64,000 bases of DNA from Flavobacterium frigidimaris (GTDB taxonomy: Bacteria; Bacteroidota; Bacteroidia; Flavobacteriales; Flavobacteriaceae), in the NCBI GenBank assembly GCA_900129595.1, contig FQWG01000005.1, positions 1-64,000 of the forward strand, in the 5' to 3' direction. How positions within the stretch are numbered: the stretch's first letter is position 1; each line of letters starts with the position of its first letter. A program made the position numbers and the translations under genes. Shown one piece after another: positions 46,093-56,101 of this stretch. The notes beneath the pieces are model-generated. The model saw only the letters and a list, made by a program, of their open reading frames with translations, made no database searches and was not told where the DNA came from.

Positions 46093-49000
46093 ATGAAACA
46101 AGCACTTATAAAAAGATGTAGTTTTCTTTTGTTTACATTAATGACGGTGATGGGTTATGCTCAGAACTTAACTACTTACACTGTTGTAACTGTAACAGGA
46201 ACTGTTACTGACAATTTAGGAGGCCAGTTACCCGGAGTTAACGTAACTGAAAAATCCACAAAAAATACAGTAACTACAGATTTTAACGGACAGTATACGA
46301 TAAAAGTAAAAACCGGAGCAACTTTGGTTTTTTCTTTCATTGGAATGAAAAAATCAGAATTACCGATAAACGGAAGAAATATTGTTAATGTGAAATTAGC
46401 AGAAGATTCTAACCAGCTTGACAATATTGTTGTTGTTGGTTACGGTACTCAAAAGAAAAGAGAACTTACAGGGGCTATTGCTACTATTAAGCCTGATGAT
46501 TTAATGGATTTGCCGGTAACAAACTTATCTGACGCTTTAAAAGGACTGGTTCCTGGAGTTTCAGTTACAAGTGGTTCAGGGCGTCCCGGAGATGCTGGTA
46601 GTATTCAGATTCGTCAATCGTTTGGTTTCTCAAAGGATGGAAATTCAACCATACCTTTAATAATCATTGATGATATGATTCAGGTAGATCCTGCTAACGG
46701 TAAACCAACATTAGAACAATTCAACAGACTGGATCCTTCTGAGATTGAAAGTATCACAGTTCTTAAAGATGGTTCTGCTGCAATTTACGGTTCTCGCGCG
46801 TCACAAGGAGCGATTGTGGTAAAAACGAAACGTGGTAAAGCGGGTAAAGCAAAGTTCTCCTATAACAGTCAGTTTGCTGTGAATGATGCTGTTAGTCATA
46901 GTAAAGTATTAAACGCTTATGAGTTTGGAGTTTTTAGCAATAGATTTAATACTTCGAGAGTAGCTGCGCCAGCTGTTGTTGATCCAATTACATTATATTC
47001 CCAATCTGAACTGGAGCAAATGAAAGGTTTGAATTATAACTGGTTAGATGAAGCCTGGAAACCGGCTATTCAGCAAAAACACTCTTTCAATGTAAGCGGT
47101 GGTAATGAAGATGTTACATATTTTGCAGGTGCAACTTACCTTACTCAGGGTGCCAATTTAGGATATCAAAAATATGATAAGTGGAATTTCCGTACCGGAA
47201 TCAATGCGAAAATCGCTAAGAATTTAGACTTTTCTGCTTCTGTTTCGGGAAATGTAGGAACAATTGATAAATCATTTACAAAAGCATCATCGAATATTAG
47301 TGACGGAAGTTATGGATCTGCTGCCGGTGGAGAACAGGCAGATTATGGATTCTTATTACACATGCCACAACATGTGCCTTGGGAAACAGTAGTAGATGGA
47401 AAACAATATTATATGTCGCCATTTCCTAATTCAAACAAAAACTTAGGAAGTGCAAATGCGAACACTACAATTGCAGGCTGGAACTATTTTGCCAACTTAA
47501 ACAACGGTTCGCATCAAATTACTGATGATAATTCGTTTAATATAAATGCATCTTTAAGCTATAAAATAGCAGCAGTTAAAGGTTTGTCTATAAAAGGAAC
47601 TTATTCCAGAACTCAAAATTCTTCTTATACAGAACAAATTCAATTGCCTTATGATTTGGCTCGAATCAGAGATTACCAGCTTTTAGACAAACACTTGGCA
47701 AGTGCTGCTAATCCTACTATTTATAATGCAACTACTAACCCAACAGGTAGTTATATTATCGATACAAACGTTAGAAATTCCAGAGTTTATTATAACAATA
47801 GTGATAGCAAAAGTACTCAGGGAGATTTCATGATTAACTACGACAGAACTTTTGGGGATCACCAAATTGGAGCTATGGTAGGAGGAGAAGCATCAGAAGT
47901 GTATAGTACAGCTACTCGTTTGGCTTATGAACAAACAGGTAAAGACTATTTGGGAGATTACCGTACTGCGGGAACATTAAGTCCTTCTAACAGTACAGCT
48001 ACTAAAGTTGAAGGGGGAACTCTTTCTTATTTTGGACGTATCAATTATAGCTACAAACAAAAATATCTATTACAATTTCTTTTCCGTAGTGATGCTTCAA
48101 CAAAATTTGCACCTGAAAATTATTGGGGATACTTTCCATCTGCTCAGGTGGGTTGGATCGTTTCTAAAGAAAGTTGGTTTGAAAAAGGATTACCGTGGGT
48201 TGATTTCTTAAAAGTTCGTTACTCGATTGGTAAAACAGGTAAAGATAATATTCAGCCATGGAGATGGATGCAGTTTTATGATCTTATCGTAGATAAAGGT
48301 GCTCAGTTTGGACCTGGTACTTCTAGTGGTGGTGGTGGAACAAATGGCAATGGTTTAACACCAAGAGTTAATCCTAATAGATTAGTTACCTGGGATACTT
48401 CTATAAAAAACAACGTAGGTATTGATATTAATGTGTTGAAAAACAGATTGAATTTTACATATGACTTCTACTATGATAAAAATAAAGAAATGCTAACAGA
48501 TATGAGTAGTGCTGTTGGTGTGCCAATTTCTGTAGGAGGAGGATATGCTGAGGAAAATTACGGACAAATTAATGCATGGGGGTCAGAATTTAGCCTTAAC
48601 TGGAGTGATAAAATAAAAAGTAATTTTAGTTACAACATAGGAATTAACTTTAGCTACAATAATAATGAAGTTAAGAGATTCCCTGACCAAGGAAATGTGC
48701 TTCCTTCTAACAATGCAACAAGAGAAGGAAGATCAGTAGGATACAATCCTGTTTGGGGATTTGCAGTATGGAAAGGAACATCTACAGGAGATGGTATTTT
48801 ACGTACAGATGAAGATATTGCAAATTACTGGTCATATCTAACAGAGCGTGCAACTGCAGCAGGAGGAGTGCCAAGGTATTTAGATATTAACTCACAATCG
48901 GGAATGAGAAAAGGATCTTTGGCTTATCAGGATGTTGCAGGACAACTTAATCCTGACGGAACTGTAGCTCCGGCTGATGGTCAGATCATGAAAGACAATG

Positions 49001-49500
49001 ACTACGTAAAATTAGCAAACAGCAGTAGAACTTACGGATTTACTACTAATTTAGGCTTTAAAGTAGAAGGGTTTTATTTCAGAAGTCAAATTTCTACTTC
49101 ATGGGGAGGCGCTAACTTTGTAGATTTAGTAAACCAAGGAACTTCATCTGCACACAATATGTGGTCTCGTGAAAGCTTCTGGAATGATATGTACGCTGAA
49201 GATAATCCAAATGGTAAATATCCTAACGTAGCACAGTGGGCTTATATGTCAAGTCCATCCGATTTCTGGCAATTAAATACTTTCCGTTGTTTTGTTAGAC
49301 AACTGTCTGTAGGGTATGATATTCCTAAAAAAGTTTTTGCAGATACTAAAATTGCTGCCATCACATTGGGTATAACAGGAAATAACCTTTGGGATTTATA
49401 CAATCCTTATCCAGATCATTATAGAAATATGTATGATAATTCTTCTGTAAATTATCCGACACTTAGAACCTGGACGCTTAATTTTAACGTATCATTCTAA
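46093..49500 (+). CDS. susC: SusC/RagA-family TonB-dependent transporter
   Basis: 1135 residues with a signal peptide (cleavage after GYAQ, about residue 24). A carboxypeptidase-regulatory-like domain (VTGTVTDNLGGQLPGVNV through GRNIVNVKL) is followed by the NIVVVGYGTQKKRELTGA segment that starts the plug, ITVLKDGSAAIYGSRASQG at the plug end, and a long 22-strand barrel ending in LRTWTLNFNVSF. It imports glycans across the outer membrane using TonB energy. The SusD partner begins 18 bases downstream. Substrate is inferred to be pectic oligosaccharide from the surrounding enzymes. The symbol is by family. Confidence 0.95.
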   Translation: MKQALIKRCSFLLFTLMTVMGYAQNLTTYTVVTVTGTVTDNLGGQLPGVNVTEKSTKNTVTTDFNGQYTIKVKTGATLVFSFIGMKKSELPINGRNIVNVKLAEDSNQLDNIVVVGYGTQKKRELTGAIATIKPDDLMDLPVTNLSDALKGLVPGVSVTSGSGRPGDAGSIQIRQSFGFSKDGNSTIPLIIIDDMIQVDPANGKPTLEQFNRLDPSEIESITVLKDGSAAIYGSRASQGAIVVKTKRGKAGKAKFSYNSQFAVNDAVSHSKVLNAYEFGVFSNRFNTSRVAAPAVVDPITLYSQSELEQMKGLNYNWLDEAWKPAIQQKHSFNVSGGNEDVTYFAGATYLTQGANLGYQKYDKWNFRTGINAKIAKNLDFSASVSGNVGTIDKSFTKASSNISDGSYGSAAGGEQADYGFLLHMPQHVPWETVVDGKQYYMSPFPNSNKNLGSANANTTIAGWNYFANLNNGSHQITDDNSFNINASLSYKIAAVKGLSIKGTYSRTQNSSYTEQIQLPYDLARIRDYQLLDKHLASAANPTIYNATTNPTGSYIIDTNVRNSRVYYNNSDSKSTQGDFMINYDRTFGDHQIGAMVGGEASEVYSTATRLAYEQTGKDYLGDYRTAGTLSPSNSTATKVEGGTLSYFGRINYSYKQKYLLQFLFRSDASTKFAPENYWGYFPSAQVGWIVSKESWFEKGLPWVDFLKVRYSIGKTGKDNIQPWRWMQFYDLIVDKGAQFGPGTSSGGGGTNGNGLTPRVNPNRLVTWDTSIKNNVGIDINVLKNRLNFTYDFYYDKNKEMLTDMSSAVGVPISVGGGYAEENYGQINAWGSEFSLNWSDKIKSNFSYNIGINFSYNNNEVKRFPDQGNVLPSNNATREGRSVGYNPVWGFAVWKGTSTGDGILRTDEDIANYWSYLTERATAAGGVPRYLDINSQSGMRKGSLAYQDVAGQLNPDGTVAPADGQIMKDNDYVKLANSSRTYGFTTNLGFKVEGFYFRSQISTSWGGANFVDLVNQGTSSAHNMWSRESFWNDMYAEDNPNGKYPNVAQWAYMSSPSDFWQLNTFRCFVRQLSVGYDIPKKVFADTKIAAITLGITGNNLWDLYNPYPDHYRNMYDNSSVNYPTLRTWTLNFNVSF

Positions 49501-49518
49501 TCTAAATTAATCGCAATT

Positions 49519-51495
49519 ATGAAAACACCATTTAAATATATAACATTATCACTATTGCTTGCTGCAGGCGCTGTTTCTTGTAGTGATGATTTTCTAAAAG
49601 AAAAAAAACCTTATGGTTTGTATGATGACACCTTCTACCAAACTCAGGAACGTGCACAAGCCTATGTAGACAATCAATATTATGATTTTTACAATGCATA
49701 TAAATCACCAAGTGCTACAATTATTGGTTCTTATACAGATACCAATTCAAAATTAACAGAAGAATTTGGAGGTACTCAGGATCTTATCAATCCAAATAAA
49801 ACGTTTATAAATTCTGCTGATGCCAGTGGTTACTATGGAGCAAAGCTAACAACGAGTATTAATAATCATCCCTATAACAGGATACGAGAATGTAATGGTT
49901 TTCTGGAAGATATTGATGTAAAAGGAGGAAACTTAGATAAAACATTTCGTGATCAGGCAAAAGGACAAATGTATTACATGCGTGCCATGCAGTACTTTGA
50001 TTTGATGCGTGTTTATGGTGGAGTACCAATTGTTACTACTGTTCAGACAGCATCAGCTAATGATCCGTCTATTCAGCTGCCAAGAGCAAAAGTTTCTGAG
50101 GTTGTGGCCCAAATTGTAAAAGATTTAGACATGGCTGCAAGTTTATTACCAGGCAACTGGGGTTCTGGGGCTTACGGACGTTTTACAAGGGGAGCAGCTT
50201 TGGCGCAAAAATCGCGAGTACTTTTAACATTTGCAAGTCCGTTATTCAATAAAAACTGGGATGGCTCAAATGAGCGTTGGGATGCCGCTTTAAAAGCAGG
50301 ATTAGAAGCAGAAGCTCAATTGACACAAGACGGATACGGATTATATGGTAACTCGGCAAAACAATGGGAATCAATGTTTTTGATTGATAATGCTTTTTGT
50401 TCAGAGGCGATCACTGTTCAGCTTTGCGGAACAGGTATTTTGCCTGCCGTAGTTAACAATTCATGGGAAAAAGGAATTCGTTTATTGAGTTTAGGCGGGA
50501 CAGGTGGAGGAGTAGCTGCACCTAAGGAAATGATCGATTTGTTTCCAATGAAAGATGGATCAAGACCTACTGCTGCAAACGGATACAATGATTTTACATT
50601 CTTTTTAAACAGAGACCCGAGATTTTACAGAACATTTACTTTCTCCGGTGCTAAATGGGGATCTAAAGAAACTCCTAATTCAGTTCTTTGGGCGTACCGT
50701 TGGGTAGATAATGCGAACAAAGCAGGTTTCTCAGATGGAAATACCGCAATATCAAGTCCGGCATTTGTTAGAAAAATGACCAATACCGCAGCTAGTAAAG
50801 AAACTAACTTCCAATATTCAGGAACAGACATCTTCGAATATCGTTATGCAGAGTTATTATTGAATATTGCTGAATGTTATGCTGCATTAGGGCAAACAGG
50901 AAATACGATAGCATATTTAGGAAAAATTAGAAACCGTGTGGGTATTCCTTCTGCAAATAATTACGGAATAGGGACATTAGCAGATAAATATAAAGCAATA
51001 GAAGCCGTTTTATATGAGCGTAGAGTAGAATTGGCGTACGAAGGAAAACGTTTCTGGGATGTTCAAAGATGGATGCTTTATGACAATGAGGCGCTTCCAG
51101 GTGTATCTGCGGGAACTGTTAGTAAATTAGGCTTGACCCCAATTAACGGAACAAAACGTACAGGAAACTTTTTACAGTTCAAAAATACTGCAGCATCTTC
51201 AACGACAGATCCTTTATTGGCTGCTCGTGCAAGTATTGTAGCAGATCCGGATGCAGCTAATTTTGATGCGCAGCTAACAACTTTAGCCGCTTTTTATAAT
51301 ACTAACTTTACACGTACCCAACTAATTACACCAATGGATAATTTTAACGGAGGCGCTGTGAACATTAAATTCAATCCTAACTATTATATTAATGGTCTTA
51401 ATACGACTGCTTTAACTTCAAACCCTTGGTTATTGCAAACGATAGGATGGAATGATAATTTTGGAGGATTGGGAACCTACAATTATCAAGAATAA
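49519..51495 (+). CDS. susD: SusD/RagB-family outer-membrane lipoprotein
   Basis: 658 residues. The lipoprotein signal ends in GAVSC (Cys at residue 21). SusD landmarks are the TPR-rich MYYMRAMQYFDLMRVYGGVPIV segment, RFTRGAALAQKSRVLLTFASPLF, and the C-terminal YRYAELLLNIAECYAALG with VLYERRVELAYEGKRFWDVQRW. It is the surface glycan-binding lid of the adjacent SusC. It is longer than the usual 500-600 residues, the extra length being in the C-terminal third. It is followed by a clean hairpin that may set the SusCD:enzyme expression ratio. Confidence 0.94.
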   Translation: MKTPFKYITLSLLLAAGAVSCSDDFLKEKKPYGLYDDTFYQTQERAQAYVDNQYYDFYNAYKSPSATIIGSYTDTNSKLTEEFGGTQDLINPNKTFINSADASGYYGAKLTTSINNHPYNRIRECNGFLEDIDVKGGNLDKTFRDQAKGQMYYMRAMQYFDLMRVYGGVPIVTTVQTASANDPSIQLPRAKVSEVVAQIVKDLDMAASLLPGNWGSGAYGRFTRGAALAQKSRVLLTFASPLFNKNWDGSNERWDAALKAGLEAEAQLTQDGYGLYGNSAKQWESMFLIDNAFCSEAITVQLCGTGILPAVVNNSWEKGIRLLSLGGTGGGVAAPKEMIDLFPMKDGSRPTAANGYNDFTFFLNRDPRFYRTFTFSGAKWGSKETPNSVLWAYRWVDNANKAGFSDGNTAISSPAFVRKMTNTAASKETNFQYSGTDIFEYRYAELLLNIAECYAALGQTGNTIAYLGKIRNRVGIPSANNYGIGTLADKYKAIEAVLYERRVELAYEGKRFWDVQRWMLYDNEALPGVSAGTVSKLGLTPINGTKRTGNFLQFKNTAASSTTDPLLAARASIVADPDAANFDAQLTTLAAFYNTNFTRTQLITPMDNFNGGAVNIKFNPNYYINGLNTTALTSNPWLLQTIGWNDNFGGLGTYNYQE

Positions 51496-51528
51496 TATTT
51501 ATTCAAAAAAGATCATATATCAAGCTTT

Positions 51529-51560
51529 TCACCTGTATTCTCATCAAAAGATACAGGTGA
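51529..51560 (+). terminator. Hairpin after susD, possible attenuator
   Basis: TCACCTGTAT (51529-51538) and ATACAGGTGA (51551-51560) form a perfect 10-bp stem followed by TTTGTTT. The T-tract is short, so it could be a partial terminator or a stability stem. It would separate high SusCD expression from lower expression of the lyases downstream. Confidence 0.5.
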
Positions 51561-51596
51561 TTTGTTTAAAAAGAAATACCAAAAGTAAAAATTAAC

Positions 51597-53300
51597 ATGA
51601 AAAATTCCGTATTATTTATCGCAACCCTGCTTTTTTTAGGAAGTGCAAAGTGTTTCGCTCAATATCCAAAACTAAGTAAAGAAGTTCAGGAACAAGAAAA
51701 GGCAATAAAAGAAGAAGCTTCGAGACTTTCTGACGAAGCGTGGGAAAAAGCACTCGTGATTATCGAAGAAGAAGCCAAACATGGCAAACCTTATATTCCG
51801 TGGGCATCAAGACCAAATGATTTACCACAAGCAGAGATTCCTGCATTTCCGGGAGCCGAAGGTGGAGGAATGTTTACTTACGGTGGTCGTGGCGGAAATG
51901 TTTATACGGTAACAAGTCTGGAAGACAGAGGACCGGGAACTTTGCGCGAAGCTTGTGAAAAAGGAGGAGCAAGAATAATCGTATTTAATGTTGCCGGAAT
52001 TATCAAAATCAAAAGCCCTTTAATCATTCGTGCGCCTTATATTACTATTGCAGGACAAACCGCTCCGGGTGATGGAATTTGTATTGCAGGAGAATCAGTT
52101 TGGATTGATACGCACGACGTAATTATCAGACATATGCGTTTTCGTCGTGGAGAAACTTTCGTAGGCCGTCGTGATGATGCTATTGGAGGAAATCCGGTTG
52201 GGAACATTATGATCGATCACGTATCGGCAACTTGGGGATTAGACGAGAACATGTCAATTTACAGACATATGTACAGTCCTGGTGCAGGTTATCCGGACGA
52301 AAAGAAACCTACAGTAAATATTACCATTCAAAACAGTTTATTTGGTGAAGCATTGGATACTTACAACCATGCATTCGGAAGTACTTTAGGGGGAGAAAAT
52401 TGCGCCTTTGTTAGAAATATGTGGGCAAATAATGCCGGTAGAAACCCTTCGATTGGATGGAACGGAATTTTCAATTTTGTGAATAATGTTGTTTTCAACT
52501 GGTACAACAGATCAACAGATGGTGGTGATTATACAGCAAATTATAATATCATCAATAACTTTTATAAACCGGGACCAGTTACAGATTTAACGCAGCCAAT
52601 TAGTTACAGAATCTTAAAACCGGAATCAGGAAGAAGCAAATTGCCTTATATGGTTTTTGGAAGAGCATATGTAAACGGAAACGTTATTAACAATAACGAA
52701 AAAGTAACCAAAGACAACTGGGATGGCGGAATTCAGATCGAAAACAAAAAAGGAGAGTTAATGTCGTATGATGAAGCCAAAGATTATTTCGCTAAAATGA
52801 AAAGCGACAGACCCTTTCCGATGCCATGGTTCAATAAATTTATGACAGCTGAAGAGTCTTATGATTTTGTACTTAAAAACGTAGGGGCAACTTTACCAAT
52901 AAGAGATAAAGTAGACGAAAGAATCGTAAGAACAGTAAAAACAGGAGTTCCTGAATATGCTAAAGGATTAGAGAAAAAAACATTCTATCAATTCGAGCAC
53001 AGACGTTTACCGATGGATTCTTATAAAAAAGGAATTATCACTGATATTTCGCAAGTTGGAGGATATCCGGAGTACAAAGGAAAACCTTACGTAGATACGG
53101 ATAAAGACGGTATGCCGGACAAATGGGAAAAGAAACACGGATTAAATCCAAATGATGCTTCAGATGCTAAATTAGATACTGATAATGATGGTTATTCTAA
53201 TATCGAAGAATATTTAAACGGAACAGATCCAAACCAAAAAACAGACTGGAAAGATTTAAGCAACAATCACGAGACATTAACAAAGTCTATACAAGAATAA
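51597..53300 (+). CDS. PL1-like pectate lyase with calcium-binding tail
   Basis: 567 residues with a signal peptide (cleavage after CFAQ, residue 22). An alpha-helical Glu/Lys-rich N-segment (25-65) precedes the lyase beta-helix: PAFPGAEGGGMFTYGGRGG, SLEDRGPGTLREACE, ITIAGQTAPGDGICIAG, IIRHMRFRRGE, MIDHVSATWGLDENMS. The C-terminus has two thrombospondin-3-type calcium loops (DTDKDGMPDKWEKKHGLNP, DTDNDGYSNIEEYLNGTDP). It cleaves polygalacturonate by beta-elimination. It is a paralogue of the lyase at 54219, with a DUF3826-like gene between them. Confidence 0.88.
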   Translation: MKNSVLFIATLLFLGSAKCFAQYPKLSKEVQEQEKAIKEEASRLSDEAWEKALVIIEEEAKHGKPYIPWASRPNDLPQAEIPAFPGAEGGGMFTYGGRGGNVYTVTSLEDRGPGTLREACEKGGARIIVFNVAGIIKIKSPLIIRAPYITIAGQTAPGDGICIAGESVWIDTHDVIIRHMRFRRGETFVGRRDDAIGGNPVGNIMIDHVSATWGLDENMSIYRHMYSPGAGYPDEKKPTVNITIQNSLFGEALDTYNHAFGSTLGGENCAFVRNMWANNAGRNPSIGWNGIFNFVNNVVFNWYNRSTDGGDYTANYNIINNFYKPGPVTDLTQPISYRILKPESGRSKLPYMVFGRAYVNGNVINNNEKVTKDNWDGGIQIENKKGELMSYDEAKDYFAKMKSDRPFPMPWFNKFMTAEESYDFVLKNVGATLPIRDKVDERIVRTVKTGVPEYAKGLEKKTFYQFEHRRLPMDSYKKGIITDISQVGGYPEYKGKPYVDTDKDGMPDKWEKKHGLNPNDASDAKLDTDNDGYSNIEEYLNGTDPNQKTDWKDLSNNHETLTKSIQE

Positions 53301-53314
53301 GTTTTAAAAAAATT

Positions 53315-53351
53315 GCTTGATCTGCGTGAAAAAATAGCACGCAGATTGGGC
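53315..53351. repeat. ATCTGCGTG-family hairpin after PL1
   Basis: ATCTGCGTG (53320-53328) and CACGCAGAT (53338-53346) pair perfectly, and five more pairs, three of them G-U, extend the stem to 53315 and 53351. It fills the spacer before the DUF3826-like gene. Confidence 0.7.
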
Positions 53352-53391
53352 AAATTTTATAAAAATATTATAATTCATAATAGTTAATAAA

Positions 53392-54063
53392 ATGAAATCA
53401 ATTAAAAATATAAGTGTTCTGGTAATGGTAATGGTATTTTTTACCAGCATTGCACAACAGCATTCAGATCCGGAATACATCAAAGTAACCAACGAAAGAG
53501 CGGCTAAAATTGTCGATAAATTAGGATTGAAAAATCCTGAGAAAGAAAAAGCAGTAACCGATATTGTGGCACAGCAATTCAGAGACTTAACAGCAATTCA
53601 GGATCCAAGAGATGCTGAAATCAAAAAAGTAAAAGAAGATACCGGTTTATCTAAAGAAAAGCAAAACGAAAAGATCGATAAGCTAAAATCAAAAGCAGAT
53701 CAGTCTATCGAAAAATTGCACAAAGCCTATCTTAAAAAATTAGGAAAACAATTATCCGAAGATAAAATTACAGAAGTAAAAGACGGAATGACTTACGGAG
53801 TTTTACCCATTACTTATGCAGGATATCAGGATATGCTGCCTGCTTTGACAACAACACAAAAAGAATACATCTATAAAGCTCTGGTAGAAGCAAGAGAACA
53901 TGCAATGGATGGTGGATCTTCTAAAGAAAAACACGGTTGGTTTGGAAAATACAAAGGAAGAATCAACAATTATTTATCTAAAGAAGGATACGATTTAAAT
54001 AAAGAAAGCACCGATTGGCACAAACGTGTTGAAGAACGTGAAAAAAATAAAAGCAAAGAATAA
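53392..54063 (+). CDS. Secreted DUF3826-like protein
   Basis: 223 residues with a signal peptide (cleavage after SIAQ, about residue 22). The mature protein is mostly helical and charged. DPEYIKVTNERAAKIVDKLGL and the run of Lys/Glu heptads at about 85-130 suggest a coiled coil, followed by EVKDGMTYGVLPITYAGYQDMLP and a C-terminal WHKRVEEREK. The pattern agrees with DUF3826, a domain of unknown function that I recall beside pectate lyases in Bacteroidota. Being sandwiched between two PL1 paralogues suggests a binding, chaperone or inhibitor role for these lyases; that is inference. Confidence 0.7.
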   Translation: MKSIKNISVLVMVMVFFTSIAQQHSDPEYIKVTNERAAKIVDKLGLKNPEKEKAVTDIVAQQFRDLTAIQDPRDAEIKKVKEDTGLSKEKQNEKIDKLKSKADQSIEKLHKAYLKKLGKQLSEDKITEVKDGMTYGVLPITYAGYQDMLPALTTTQKEYIYKALVEAREHAMDGGSSKEKHGWFGKYKGRINNYLSKEGYDLNKESTDWHKRVEEREKNKSKE

Positions 54064-54072
54064 ACACAATAA

Positions 54073-54180
54073 TGTCATTCTGACGAAGGAGGAATCACAA
54101 TAGAAATTTCGTGCAGAAATTCATTATTCTTTTTTCGATATCCTTATCTGATTTCTGCTTTGTCGAAAAGACAAAGCAGA
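54073..54180. repeat. GTCATT element remnant plus TCTGCTTTGT hairpin
   Basis: GTCATTCTGACGAAGGAGGAATCAC (54073-54097) is a diverged half of the GTCATTTCGA element. Downstream, TCTGCTTTGT (54154-54163) and ACAAAGCAGA (54171-54180) form a perfect 10-bp hairpin with a 7-base loop. Together they fill the spacer before the third lyase gene. Confidence 0.55.
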
Positions 54181-54218
54181 TAAAGACCTCTTAGTTATCA
54201 TAGCAAACCATAATTCTC

Positions 54219-55925
54219 ATGCAAAATAATCCCTCAAATAGCATTCTAAAACGAACAATGATGATCGCTTCATTTTTTTCAGTGGTTTCATCTGCGTATG
54301 CGCAATATCCTGTAATTCCGAAACCGGTTCAGGAAAAAGCCGATGCAATTTTGGCTGATGAAGAAAAACGCTTAAGCGAAATTTGGACAGCCAATTACAA
54401 TATCATTCAGGCCGAAGCCAAACAAGGAAAACCTTATTTACCGTGGGCTTCTTATCCTAAAGATTTTGTTCAGGCAGATATTCCTGCTTTTCCGGGAGCT
54501 GAAGGTGGAGGAGCTTTTACACAAGGTGGTCGTGGCGGTAAAATATTTGTAGTAACCAGTTTAGAAGACAACGGAAAAGGGACTTTTCGTGAAGCTTGTG
54601 AAGCCGTTGGAGCAAGAACAATCGTGTTTAACGTTTCAGGAATTATTCAGTTAAAAAAACGAATCAGTATGCGTGCACCGTATGTTACCATTGCAGGACA
54701 AACTGCTCCGGGTGACGGAATTTGCATTGCAGGGGAAACGTTAGAAATAGATACACACGATGTTATCATCAGACACATGCGTTTCAGACGTGGTGCAACT
54801 GAAGTAACCAGAAGAGACGATGCACTTGGAGGAAACCCAATGGGAAATATAATCGTTGATCACTGCTCTGTAAGTTGGGGATTAGACGAGAATATTTCGT
54901 TGTACAGACATCAGTTTCAAGTCAATGAAAAATCTAAATTAGAGAAATTACCGGCCTGTAATATTACCATTCAAAACACCATTTCATCAGAAGGTTTAGA
55001 CACTTACAATCATGCTTTTGGAAGTACAATTGGAGGACTAAACAGTACTTTTATGAGAAATCTGTGGGCAGATAATATTTCAAGAAATGCTTCTGTGGGA
55101 ATGTACGGAGATTTTAATTTCGTGAATAATGTGATTTTCAATTGGTGGAACCGCTCTGTTGACGGTGGTGATTACCGCTCGATGTTTAATATCATTAACA
55201 ATTATTATAAGCCGGGACCAATAACACCGACAGATCAGCCAATTCGTTATAGAATTCTAAAACCGGAATCAGGATATATGGTGCCAAAAACATACGGAAG
55301 AGCGTATGTTGCCGGAAACTATATAGACGGTTCGCCGGAAGTTACAGCGGACAACTGGAATGGAGGTATACAATTGGAAGATATGCCTGATGAACAAAAA
55401 AAATCATATCTGGAATTAATAAAGCAACCCAAAGCCTTCTCGATGCCCAAGTTCAACATTATGACGGCAGAAGAAGCTTATGAATTTGTATTGAATAATG
55501 TGGGAGCCACTTTTCCAAAAAGAGACATTGTTGACGAAAGAATTATCAAACAAGTACGCACAGGAAAAATTGAAGTGAAGGACGGATTAGAAAATGCAAT
55601 TGGTGTAGCATTTGTAAAAAGAAGATTACCGGCAGATTCTTATAAAAAAGGAATTATAACACATCCTGATCAAGTTGGCGGTTATCCGGTATACAAAGGA
55701 AAAGCCTATAAAGATTCTGATAACGATGGGATTCCGGATGCATGGGAAAAGAAATTTGGTTTAAATCCAAATGATGCTTCAGATGCCAATAAAGATACGA
55801 ACGGAGATGGATATACCAATATTGAGAAATATTTTAACGGAATTGATCCAAAATCTAAAATTGACTGGACAAAAACCGAAAACAATACAGACACATTAGC
55901 TAAGTTAAAAGGATTATTGCAATAA
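54219..55925 (+). CDS. PL1-like pectate lyase with calcium-binding tail (paralogue)
   Basis: 568 residues with a signal peptide ending near AYAQ (residue 29). It mirrors the lyase at 51597 block by block: PAFPGAEGGGAFTQGGRGG, SLEDNGKGTFREACE, VTIAGQTAPGDGICIAG, IIRHMRFRRGAT, IVDHCSVSWGLDENIS, and the tail DSDNDGIPDAWEKKFGLNP with DTNGDGYTNIEKYFNGIDP. Duplication followed by divergence at the substrate face is likely, perhaps for different methylation or acetylation. The upstream ATG used here leaves a somewhat long n-region; the internal MMIASFF could be the true start. Confidence 0.88.
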   Translation: MQNNPSNSILKRTMMIASFFSVVSSAYAQYPVIPKPVQEKADAILADEEKRLSEIWTANYNIIQAEAKQGKPYLPWASYPKDFVQADIPAFPGAEGGGAFTQGGRGGKIFVVTSLEDNGKGTFREACEAVGARTIVFNVSGIIQLKKRISMRAPYVTIAGQTAPGDGICIAGETLEIDTHDVIIRHMRFRRGATEVTRRDDALGGNPMGNIIVDHCSVSWGLDENISLYRHQFQVNEKSKLEKLPACNITIQNTISSEGLDTYNHAFGSTIGGLNSTFMRNLWADNISRNASVGMYGDFNFVNNVIFNWWNRSVDGGDYRSMFNIINNYYKPGPITPTDQPIRYRILKPESGYMVPKTYGRAYVAGNYIDGSPEVTADNWNGGIQLEDMPDEQKKSYLELIKQPKAFSMPKFNIMTAEEAYEFVLNNVGATFPKRDIVDERIIKQVRTGKIEVKDGLENAIGVAFVKRRLPADSYKKGIITHPDQVGGYPVYKGKAYKDSDNDGIPDAWEKKFGLNPNDASDANKDTNGDGYTNIEKYFNGIDPKSKIDWTKTENNTDTLAKLKGLLQ

Positions 55926-55966
55926 AGTCTTAAATTTATTCCGTTAACAATACTATTTCAAATTAT

Positions 55967-56074
55967 CCTGACAGGTTTCTAAAACCTGTTAGGTATTCAA
56001 GAATATAAATAAGAATTAATTCGAGAATATAAACAGTAAAGTTAATACTTAACTGGTTTTAGAAACCTGTTAGG
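55967..56074. repeat. Two copies of the CCTAACAGG palindrome
   Basis: Copy one (55967-55993) pairs CCTGACAGGTTT with AAACCTGTTAGG. Copy two (56048-56074) pairs CTTAACTGGTTT with AAACCTGTTAGG less perfectly. They are 54 bases apart and fill the gap before the GTG-started gene at 56102. Confidence 0.7.
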
Positions 56075-56101
56075 ATAAATCACCACAAAAAATATTTTAA
56101 A

